Source of the DNA: JAAYJR01 sp964563975
GTDB lineage: Bacteria; Bacteroidota; Bacteroidia; Bacteroidales; Prolixibacteraceae
NCBI GenBank assembly: GCA_964563975.1
Contig: CAZLZJ010000060.1
Span: 1-12,983 of the forward strand
Direction of reading: 5' to 3'
Length of the DNA stretch: 12,983 nt
Shown here: positions 6,408 to 12,983 of the stretch, piece by piece
How positions within the stretch are numbered: position 1 is the stretch's first letter
Layout: each line of letters starts with the position of its first letter
Position numbers and translations under genes: made by a program
The notes under the pieces: generated by a model
Told to the model about the DNA's origin: nothing
Database searches by the model: none
The model's input: only the letters and a program-made list of their open reading frames with translations

Positions 6408-7865
6408 ATGAAAACTAATCGCAGGAATTTTATTAAAGCAGCCGGCATTGCAGGTACCGGTGTAGTGGCCGGGGGTATGACCTCATGTGCCAAAAAAACG
6501 ACGTCTGCAGACGAATCAAAACCTAAGATCTGGGATGTGTCTGATCAAAAAGGCAGCCAGATATTTAACATGAGCGGTTATGCTGCTCCCAAGCTAGATG
6601 TAGTTCGTGTGGGTTATATTGGTATTGGGGGGAGGGGTATGGCAGCCCTGAAAAGAATGGCTTTACTTGAAGGTGTGGAGATAAAAGCTGTTTCTGATCT
6701 GCTTCCGGAGAGGGTGGCTGAGGCTCAGAGTTATTTAAAAAAGCATGGAATGCCGGAACCCAAAGGCTATGCAGATGGCAGCCAGGAGTTATGGAAAAAG
6801 ATGTGCGACAATGAAGATCTTGATTTAATTTATGTAGCTACCCCAAGAGACCTTCATCCTTCTCAATGTGTTTACGCTATGGAAAGCGGTGCTCATACAG
6901 CTACTGAGATTCCTGCTGCAAGGAAGATAGATGAGTGCTGGCAGTTGGTTGAGACCTCTGAGAAGACAAAGAAGCACTGCAGTATGATAGAGAATTGTGT
7001 TTATGACTTTTGGGAGTTGTTAATTTTAAATATGGTACGGCAGGGCTTTTTTGGTGAAATAGTTCATGTAGATGCAGCCTACATTGCAAATCAAATTAAC
7101 ACCAACCTTAATAAGGATCTGGAGTGGCGCACCCGGGAGTTTATTAACCGCGACGGTAATATTTACCCGACACACGGGTTAGGACCTGCCTGCCAGGTGT
7201 TAAATATCAACCGCGGCGACAGGATGGACTTTATGGTATCAGTCTCTTCGGCCGATTTTACAATGGGTAAGGAGATTGAGAAGCGTGCAAAAGAGGATGA
7301 TTATTATAAGCAGTTTATAGGGCAGTGGGAGCTTGGAAATGTTAACTCATCTGTTATTAAGACAGTTAACGGTAAAACGATCAGCCTTCAGTATAATGTT
7401 AGTAATCCCCGTCCCGGCACACGTGTTTTTTGGGTGGTTGGATCTGACGGAATAGCTAAAAAGCAGCCGTTTCCGTCAAGAATTTCAAAAGGCGGAAACT
7501 GGGTAAGTGAAGATGAGTTAAAGGCATTGCGGGAAAAATATACACCTCCTATCGTTAAGATAGTTGGGGATATGGCAAAAAAAGTTGGCGGTCATGGCGG
7601 AATGGACTTCCTGATGCAGTGGAGATTGATTGATTGTCTAAGAAATGGATTGCCCCTTGATATGGATTGCTATGATGCTGCCGCATGGAGTTCAATTGTA
7701 CCGCTGAGTGAATGGTGCGTTGCAAATAACTCTGTTCCTGTAAAGATTCCCGATTTTACCCGCGGAGGATATAAAAATAATGCTCCGGTTGATATTGAAA
7801 TGGCAAAAGGCGGAGGAAATACAGGTATAAAGGAGATTATCAGATTTGATGATGATTACTTTTAG
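6408..7865 (+). CDS. Tat-exported Gfo/Idh/MocA-family protein, GH109-like glycosidase
   Basis: A Rossmann-fold protein of the Gfo/Idh/MocA family that most resembles GH109, the NAD-dependent glycosidases first described as alpha-N-acetylgalactosaminidases. It has a Tat motif (NRRNFIK, residues 4-10) and a lipobox (GMTSC, Cys27). The dinucleotide motif is GIGGRG (72-77). GH109-like blocks are IENCVYDF (194-201), LILNMVRQGFFGEIVH (205-220), NIYPTHGLGP (251-260), NINRGDR (266-272), GGHGGMDF and IPDFTRGGYKN near the C-terminus. Glu167, Tyr199, Tyr253 and His256 sit where GH109 active-site residues are expected, from memory of the Elizabethkingia enzyme. The conserved RPYN of that enzyme reads RPGT here, so GalNAc specificity is doubtful. 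In the glycosidase mechanism NAD is recycled, and export by Tat would let the enzyme bind it before leaving the cytoplasm. Length of 485 residues is normal. A terminator follows 10 nt after the stop. Confidence 0.85.
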   Translation: MKTNRRNFIKAAGIAGTGVVAGGMTSCAKKTTSADESKPKIWDVSDQKGSQIFNMSGYAAPKLDVVRVGYIGIGGRGMAALKRMALLEGVEIKAVSDLLPERVAEAQSYLKKHGMPEPKGYADGSQELWKKMCDNEDLDLIYVATPRDLHPSQCVYAMESGAHTATEIPAARKIDECWQLVETSEKTKKHCSMIENCVYDFWELLILNMVRQGFFGEIVHVDAAYIANQINTNLNKDLEWRTREFINRDGNIYPTHGLGPACQVLNINRGDRMDFMVSVSSADFTMGKEIEKRAKEDDYYKQFIGQWELGNVNSSVIKTVNGKTISLQYNVSNPRPGTRVFWVVGSDGIAKKQPFPSRISKGGNWVSEDELKALREKYTPPIVKIVGDMAKKVGGHGGMDFLMQWRLIDCLRNGLPLDMDCYDAAAWSSIVPLSEWCVANNSVPVKIPDFTRGGYKNNAPVDIEMAKGGGNTGIKEIIRFDDDYF

Positions 7866-7875
7866 AAGTGTTTGT

Positions 7876-7914
7876 TGCAGTTGGCATAAACTTTATTTAT
7901 GCCAACTGCATTTT
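7876..7914 (+). terminator. Intrinsic terminator after the GH109-like gene
   Basis: A perfect 15-bp stem (7876-7890 with 7896-7910, arms reading TGCAGTTGGCATAAA and its complement) closes a 5-nt loop, CTTTA, and is followed by TTTT. It starts 10 nt after the GH109-like stop codon and ends well before the next ATG at 7946. It probably separates the upstream enzyme transcript from the haem-propeller group, so that group likely has its own promoter or depends on read-through. Confidence 0.8.
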
Positions 7915-7945
7915 ACCGGTGAACTGAATCTGACTTAAAAACGAA

Positions 7946-9508
7946 ATGAAAATAAAAAAAGTCCTGTTTTTTTGTACTTTATTGATTTTGACAATAACCG
8001 GTTGCGGGCCAAATTGGAATAATAATGTTCAGGAAACAGGCAAGCTGCCGGATATTGATCCTGATTATACCGGCGTTACGATTCCCCCCAATATTGCACC
8101 ATTAAATTTTTTTATTAAAGAAGAAGGAAATTCATTTAATATTGAGATAGTTTCATCTTCGGGTAATTCTCCAATATTTTTGTCATCCTCAAATAAAACA
8201 GTAAGTTTTTCAAAAAGAACATGGCGCAAATTGCTTGAACAGAACAGAGGCGGAGAGATTCATATTCAAATTTCATCGTATGACAAAAAAGAGAACAGTG
8301 TAAAAAAGTATAAATCGTTTCCAATATTTATAGCTGATGAGGAGATTGATCCATATTTAAGCTATCGTTTAATGTATCCCGGATATATTGCCTGGTATAC
8401 AATGAAAATTGTTCAGAGATCACTTGAATCATTCAACGAGAAAGCTTTTGTTGAGAACCGGGTGTTGGAAAATAACTGTATTAATTGCCATACATTTAAC
8501 AGGTATGATCCCGATAACTTTTTTATTCATATACGTGGTTCTAAAGGGGATACCTATTTTTCAGAAAATGGACGGATTAAAAGAGTGACTTTTCAAACCG
8601 GTGATATGCCCCTTGGAGCTACATACCCTTCCTGGCATCCCGACGGACGATATATAGTATTCACTTCGAGTAAAGTGCTTCAAAGTTTTGATGCCGCCTC
8701 TGACAAGAATATAAGATGCTATGATCTTTTGGCTACTCTTATACTGTATGATACAAAGGAGGATGAAGTTTTTTACGTTAAGGAGTCTGATTCACTCTCC
8801 TATTATCAGACTTTTCCGGGATGGTCGCCCGACGGTAAGTATCTTTATTTCTGTATGGCAGATAAAATTGATGAAGAGATGGATGTTGAAAGTATTGAAA
8901 CTATTCATTATAACCTGGTTAGAAAATCATTTGATTCCGGATCGGGTACTTTTGGTGAAACTGAAATGGTGTTTAATGCCTGTGAAATAGATAAAAGTGT
9001 CTCTTTTCCCAGGATTTCACCCGATGGTAACTATCTTGTTTTTACTCTTCATGATTATGGAACTTTTCCAATTTGGTACAGGGATGCCGATCTTTACCTG
9101 CTTGATCTCGGAAATGGTAAGATTGAGAAGATGGGCATTAACAGTAATGACTCTGAAAGTTATCATAGCTGGTCATCTAATGGGAAGTGGCTGGTTTTTA
9201 GCAGTAAGAGAAGAGATGGGCTATCTGCTTTTCCATATTTTGCCTGGTTTGGGTCACCGGAGAAGGTAGGTAAACCTTTTGTGCTTCCACAGAAAGATCC
9301 AACGATTTATAACAGGATGACATTAACTTATAATATTCCTGAGTTTATAAAAGGCAGGGTTAAGATTAAACCAAGGGATTTTGAGAAAGCTTCAAAAGAA
9401 CAATCTGTTATTGTTAAAACTATTAATCCGGGTGATGCTCCGCCGGGATGGATGGAAATTACAAAGGAGACCAACACTTCTGCTGTCGAACATGGTAATC
9501 GTGAATAA
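7946..9508 (+). CDS. Lipoprotein with c-type haem motif and TolB/PD40 beta-propeller repeats
   Basis: A 520-residue lipoprotein: hydrophobic signal, then lipobox ITGC with Cys20. One haem c attachment motif, CINCH, covers residues 178-182, with His182 as the expected proximal ligand; His195 (FFIHIRG) or Met221 could be the distal one. Downstream are four PD40/WD40-like TolB repeats, each around W-x-PDG-x-x-x-x-F: YPSWHPDGRYIVF (227-239), FPGWSPDGKYLYF (290-302), FPRISPDGNYLVF (354-366) and a weaker YHSWSSNGKWLVF (406-418). The first 130 residues look like a separate beta-rich domain without a recognised family. Covalent haem attachment requires export, which the lipoprotein signal supports. 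It is followed 26 nt later by the membrane protein, a pairing I recall from other Bacteroidota. The function is unknown; electron transfer, redox sensing or a structural haem are all open. Haem binding is inferred from the motif alone. Confidence 0.85.
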   Translation: MKIKKVLFFCTLLILTITGCGPNWNNNVQETGKLPDIDPDYTGVTIPPNIAPLNFFIKEEGNSFNIEIVSSSGNSPIFLSSSNKTVSFSKRTWRKLLEQNRGGEIHIQISSYDKKENSVKKYKSFPIFIADEEIDPYLSYRLMYPGYIAWYTMKIVQRSLESFNEKAFVENRVLENNCINCHTFNRYDPDNFFIHIRGSKGDTYFSENGRIKRVTFQTGDMPLGATYPSWHPDGRYIVFTSSKVLQSFDAASDKNIRCYDLLATLILYDTKEDEVFYVKESDSLSYYQTFPGWSPDGKYLYFCMADKIDEEMDVESIETIHYNLVRKSFDSGSGTFGETEMVFNACEIDKSVSFPRISPDGNYLVFTLHDYGTFPIWYRDADLYLLDLGNGKIEKMGINSNDSESYHSWSSNGKWLVFSSKRRDGLSAFPYFAWFGSPEKVGKPFVLPQKDPTIYNRMTLTYNIPEFIKGRVKIKPRDFEKASKEQSVIVKTINPGDAPPGWMEITKETNTSAVEHGNRE

Positions 9509-9534
9509 ATATAAGCTGACATAAAATTCGGAAA

Positions 9535-11304
9535 ATGGATCAAAAGAGAAAAAATTATATTTACAAGTTCACTCCCTGGTTATTGATATCTTTTTTTCTG
9601 ATCTCTTTTGGTTATTTTTTTTGGTATGGGGATTATATACTTATATTTCAGGAAGATCAATCTCTTTTTTTGTTGTCGCATGAATTTATAAAAGAGTATT
9701 TTATAAGTTATGGCGGCCCCTTACTGTTTTTAAACGATTTTTTAACGCAATTCTATATTTATCCGGTTGCCGGATCTTTGATTATATCATCGAGCCTGGT
9801 TTTAACAGGAGTGGTTTTTTATAAAATCAATAAGCAAACAGGTTGCCGCACTCCTTTTGTCCTTTTTTCCGGGTTAATACCGCCCGTTTTATTACTGTTG
9901 ATGCAAACTCATTATTATCATAAACTTGAATATACTCTTGGCATTTTGTTTTTATTGGTTTACTTCCTGCTTGCCGTACGTTATGAAAATCTGAAATTCC
10001 AACTGACTTTAATTTTATTTTTTCCTTTATTCCATTATTTGACAGGGTTTTATGCATGGATATTTTTTGCAACGTTCATTTTTCACAAGATAGTTTCAGG
10101 AAACAGAAAGTTGTTTTTATTAACAACGGGATTGCTGATAGTTATGGCTGCCATCTCTTTTTTTATATATTACCTTTTTCTGTTGCCACTACCTGTTGAG
10201 AAATTTTTTATCGATTCGTTACCATTGATTAAAGATTCCAAGCATTATATTTTTTTCTATATACTAACAGGTTTTATAATAGTATTTCCATTGATTAAAA
10301 AAATTTCAGAGTCTGTTATTTTTAAAAACAGGGGTGCAACGATATTATCATTTGTAGCAGTTATAATTCTTTTTGCTTTTACATTTTTCAGCCTTACAAA
10401 ACTTTACAATTCAAAAGCCCGCCATGTATTTAAAATTCAAAAATATGTTTTTGAAAATCAGTATGATGAAGCAATAGAACTTCAGGAAACAGTCTATTCA
10501 AAAAATCAGATAGGTCAATATTTCTATAATGTGGCATTGTCAGAAAAAGGCCTTTTATGTGACAGGCTCTTTTTTGGGGGTCAGGATTTTGGAGTAAATA
10601 CCATTTTATTGCCAATGAGCAGGGAACACCTTGAGAGGGGAGGCTATTTTTATTATGCCACAGGCCTCATTAATGAAGCGCATCGCTGGGCATACGAGAC
10701 TATGGTAGTATATGGGCACAGACCTCAAAATATTAAAATGCTTATAAAAACAAACCTCATCAATGGAAATTACCGGATGGCGGAAAAGTATTTAAATATT
10801 CTTGAAAGATCGGTTACTTATAAGAGATGGGCAAAGGAGTATAAACAGTTTTTATACAGTCCCGAAAAAATTAAATCTCATTCAGAGCTGGGGCCAAAGC
10901 TTGATCTTCTGCCTCAAACTGATTTTTTTATCAAAATTGGCATGCCTCAGGAAAATATAAATTTACTTTTCAGTTCTAATCCGTGTAAACCAATTTTTGA
11001 ATATAAAATGTGTGAATTTATGCTAATGAAAGATGTTGAGGCAGTGGTAAACAATATTGAAAAATTCATAATGTTAGGCTATAAAAATATTCCGCGCCAT
11101 ATTGAGGAGGCAATACTTGTTTATTACAGTATGACTGAAAAATTTCCTGAACTGTATGGATTTGAAATCAGCAAAGAAACTACCGAAAGATTTGAGCAGT
11201 ATCTTAGCTCTCTGAGTCAGGGAAGAACAAATATGAAAGCTGCTCAAAGAATATTATATGAAAAATTTGGGAATACTTACTGGTATTATCTGCATTTTAA
11301 ATAA
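9535..11304 (+). CDS. Polytopic membrane protein, DUF6057-like
   Basis: A 589-residue protein with about nine predicted membrane segments in the first half (roughly 12-32, 75-97, 107-124, 132-148, 155-171, 172-186, 192-218, 238-254, 268-290). A soluble, helix-rich C-terminal half (about 291-589) includes segments such as QYDEAIELQETV and NYRMAEKYLNILERS that suggest TPR-like repeats. The loop after the first membrane helix contains FQEDQSLFLLS, then a conserved-looking GG-x(8)-FLTQFYIYP segment. I recognise the overall pattern as DUF6057, a Bacteroidota family without a known function. An acidic pair in the first outer loop followed by many helices also recalls GT-C glycosyltransferases, but this is a hint only. 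It starts 26 nt after the haem-propeller gene and is surely co-transcribed with it. No catalytic motif can be named with confidence. Confidence 0.75.
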   Translation: MDQKRKNYIYKFTPWLLISFFLISFGYFFWYGDYILIFQEDQSLFLLSHEFIKEYFISYGGPLLFLNDFLTQFYIYPVAGSLIISSSLVLTGVVFYKINKQTGCRTPFVLFSGLIPPVLLLLMQTHYYHKLEYTLGILFLLVYFLLAVRYENLKFQLTLILFFPLFHYLTGFYAWIFFATFIFHKIVSGNRKLFLLTTGLLIVMAAISFFIYYLFLLPLPVEKFFIDSLPLIKDSKHYIFFYILTGFIIVFPLIKKISESVIFKNRGATILSFVAVIILFAFTFFSLTKLYNSKARHVFKIQKYVFENQYDEAIELQETVYSKNQIGQYFYNVALSEKGLLCDRLFFGGQDFGVNTILLPMSREHLERGGYFYYATGLINEAHRWAYETMVVYGHRPQNIKMLIKTNLINGNYRMAEKYLNILERSVTYKRWAKEYKQFLYSPEKIKSHSELGPKLDLLPQTDFFIKIGMPQENINLLFSSNPCKPIFEYKMCEFMLMKDVEAVVNNIEKFIMLGYKNIPRHIEEAILVYYSMTEKFPELYGFEISKETTERFEQYLSSLSQGRTNMKAAQRILYEKFGNTYWYYLHFK

Positions 11305-11401
11305 TTTTTTATATAACTTTTACTCTTTTATTCCTGTTTAATTCAGATATTTGAATGACAATTCGACAAAATTCATTGAATTTTTAATTAACTATTTTCA
11401 A

Positions 11402-12916
11402 ATGAAACGAATAATAAAAATCATTTTTACAGCTATTCTGGTTGTAATACTGACAAGTTGCAATAAAGAATCGGCTGAGTTTAATGTATTGATTGGTTGG
11501 GCCATTGAAGATATAACTCCGGAGGGAACTGTTTCATTACAGGGTCAGTATTATGAAAGGATGTCGGAGTATGTTCAGAGCCCGCTTAAAGCAACAGCAT
11601 TGGCATTGGAAGGTATGGGGGAAAGCAATGGCAGGGAGCAGGCAATAATGATCACGGTAGATGTGGTAAGTTTCAGGAACGGATTGCAGGACTCATTGAG
11701 AAGTTATATGAAAGGGAAAATAACAGATTTTGACGTCAGGAATCTGTTTTTAAATGCCACACATACTCACTCTTCCTTTGATACGGGTCTTTCAGGAGGG
11801 CACAGAGATATGCTTATTGAAAAGTTATCCCGGGTGGCGGTCAATGCCTGGGAGAACAGGAAGCCGGGAGGAATCAGCAGCCAGTTGCGTTATGCTGTGG
11901 TAGGACATAACCGGCGGGTAGAATATTCTAATGGCTCGACTGAAATGTATGGTTCAACCGGCAGAGAGGATTTCACGGGACTTGAGGGCCCTGAGAATTC
12001 AGGTGTGGATATGTTATTTTGCTGGGACAGTAAAAATAAGCTTACAGGGATTGTAATGAATGTTGCATGTCCGGCCCAGGTTACTGAAGCTAAATATTAT
12101 GTTTCAGCCGATTACTGGAGCGAGGTTAGGAAGTATGTGGAAAAAAAGTTTTCAAATAAGGTTTTTCTTTTTCCACAGATAAGTGCTGCCGGTGATTTAT
12201 CTCCCAGAGACCTGCCCCGCGGTTATAAATCGGGTGAACCGGATATGTGGGATGTTCCGGGTATTGTTGAAATTGGCAGGAGATTGGCAGCAATAATTGA
12301 TGATGCATATCCTGTTGCAAGAAACAGTATACAGAAAAATTTTGAGTTTAAACATATTGTGAAAGATATTGATCTTCCTGCCAGGCAGTATAGTGAGGAG
12401 GAGTATAAAAAGGCACTTACAATAGTGGAAAAGATCAGATCCCGTGAACCTGCCGATTTAAATTCACCCGAAACAGCATGGAACAGGTTCCTTAAAGAGA
12501 TCAGTGATAATGAAAAAGTAAAGAGCCATGGGCCATGGGATAATAAATTGTCTGATTTTGGTATTGTGAAAAAGCAGGAAGCTTTGGTGAAACAGTATGA
12601 GTTGCAGCATGAGAACTTGCTATATCCTGTTGAGGTTCATGTCCTTCGTCTTGGCGATGTAGTATTTGCAACAAATCCTTTTGAGCTTTTTGCAGATTAC
12701 GGATTTAGGATTACCGGCAGAAGCAAGGCAGGGCAGACTTTTATTATCCAGCTGGCTGGTGGTGACAGCGGTGGATATCTGCCAACAAAAAGAGCTGTGG
12801 AGGGAGAAGGATACAGAGGTTATAGCGCCATGGTTAACCGGGTTGGCCCTGAAGGTGGCGATATTCTGGTGAAGGAGACATTAAATATAATTAATTTACT
12901 GTGGGAGGCAGAATAA
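11402..12916 (+). CDS. Lipoprotein with neutral/alkaline ceramidase-like domain
   Basis: Start chosen at the ATG at 11402, not the in-frame TTG at 11351: from 11402 the protein opens with a standard lipoprotein signal, MKRIIKIIF...VILTSC, lipid Cys20. The 504-residue product resembles the neutral/alkaline non-lysosomal ceramidase family, zinc amidases that release fatty acid from ceramide. Landmarks are GWAIEDITPEG (32-42), LNATHTHS (117-124, zinc-site histidines 121 and 123), VNVACPAQ region (219-226), ISAAGDLSP (260-268), NPFELF (425-430, likely ligand Glu428) and GGYLPTKRAVEGEGY (457-471, likely Tyr459). Where classical ceramidases have a third zinc histidine, this protein seems to have Cys223. 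The domain is common in glycan-degrading Bacteroidota and planctomycetes, where ceramide is not proven as substrate, so another amide or ester is possible. It lies 97 nt after the membrane protein, probably in the same operon. Confidence 0.85.
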   Translation: MKRIIKIIFTAILVVILTSCNKESAEFNVLIGWAIEDITPEGTVSLQGQYYERMSEYVQSPLKATALALEGMGESNGREQAIMITVDVVSFRNGLQDSLRSYMKGKITDFDVRNLFLNATHTHSSFDTGLSGGHRDMLIEKLSRVAVNAWENRKPGGISSQLRYAVVGHNRRVEYSNGSTEMYGSTGREDFTGLEGPENSGVDMLFCWDSKNKLTGIVMNVACPAQVTEAKYYVSADYWSEVRKYVEKKFSNKVFLFPQISAAGDLSPRDLPRGYKSGEPDMWDVPGIVEIGRRLAAIIDDAYPVARNSIQKNFEFKHIVKDIDLPARQYSEEEYKKALTIVEKIRSREPADLNSPETAWNRFLKEISDNEKVKSHGPWDNKLSDFGIVKKQEALVKQYELQHENLLYPVEVHVLRLGDVVFATNPFELFADYGFRITGRSKAGQTFIIQLAGGDSGGYLPTKRAVEGEGYRGYSAMVNRVGPEGGDILVKETLNIINLLWEAE

Positions 12917-12935
12917 AAAAAGGTTATCAGAAAAA

Positions 12936-12957
12936 CCCCGGGGCAACTGCCCCGGGG
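12936..12957. terminator. GC-rich perfect hairpin: minus-strand terminator or leader structure
   Basis: CCCCGGGGC (12936-12944) pairs with GCCCCGGGG (12949-12957) around a 4-nt loop, AACT, 19 nt after the ceramidase-like stop. On the + strand it is flanked by A-runs on both sides, so it lacks the U-tract of an intrinsic terminator. Read on the minus strand it is followed by TTTTT and would terminate a convergent gene. An outer pair, AAGGTTA (12920-12926) with TAACCTT (12977-12983), encloses it. The window ends too soon to tell whether it closes this operon, ends a gene on the other strand, or belongs to the leader of a next gene. Confidence 0.5.
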
Positions 12958-12983
12958 AAAAAAACCAAAAATCAACTAACCTT

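Noticed and set aside
9827..10072. Minus-strand ORF of 81 codons inside the membrane-protein gene
   Set aside because: Shadow of a well-supported gene on the other strand; no signal peptide, motif or family pattern.
11351..11401. In-frame TTG start giving a 521-residue ceramidase-like protein
   Set aside because: The extra 17 residues would precede and spoil a perfect lipoprotein signal that begins at the ATG at 11402.
1..12983. CRISPR arrays, insertion sequences, tRNA or rRNA genes
   Set aside because: No regularly spaced repeats, transposase ORFs, terminal repeats or structured RNA gene signatures were seen.

Overview
This window looks like part of a polysaccharide-utilisation or related nutrient-uptake locus from a Bacteroidota genome, most likely an anaerobic gut-type or marine Bacteroidales/Marinilabiliales relative. 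The signs are a SusC/SusD pair, AT-rich DNA with A-rich rather than Shine-Dalgarno leaders, lipoprotein signals ending in a lipobox cysteine, and a sigma-factor remnant of the Bacteroidota ECF type. Every convincing gene is on the + strand. A 100-N run inside the SusC gene shows that this is a draft or metagenome assembly.

Region 1 (1-593): a short ORF that reads as region 2 of an ECF sigma factor and stops before region 4, then a non-coding leader with two clear hairpins. Region 2 (594-5280): a SusC-like TonB-dependent transporter (with the gap) and its SusD-like lipoprotein, 19 nt apart. They are followed by three in-frame stop codons and a long hairpin. Region 3 (5407-7865): two enzymes with combined Tat and lipoprotein signals, a xylose-isomerase-like TIM-barrel protein and a GH109-type Gfo/Idh/MocA protein. 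A strong intrinsic terminator follows. Region 4 (7946-12916): a lipoprotein with a c-type haem motif (CINCH) and four TolB/PD40 propeller repeats, a DUF6057-like polytopic membrane protein, and a lipoprotein with a neutral-ceramidase-like domain. The window ends in a GC-rich hairpin and the first bases of what may be another leader.

Working model (inference): SusC/SusD imports a glycan or glycoconjugate fragment. The two Tat-exported enzymes process it on the periplasmic side, the GH109-type protein by NAD-dependent chemistry. The ceramidase-like enzyme may cut an amide or acyl bond. The haem-propeller and DUF6057 pair is the least understood part and the best candidate for an undescribed system. 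The original control circuit appears to have decayed: the sigma factor is truncated, no FecR anti-sigma gene lies between it and SusC, and SusC lacks the STN signalling domain. The structured susC leader may now carry more of the regulation. All functional calls rest on motif recognition from memory; no database search was run.
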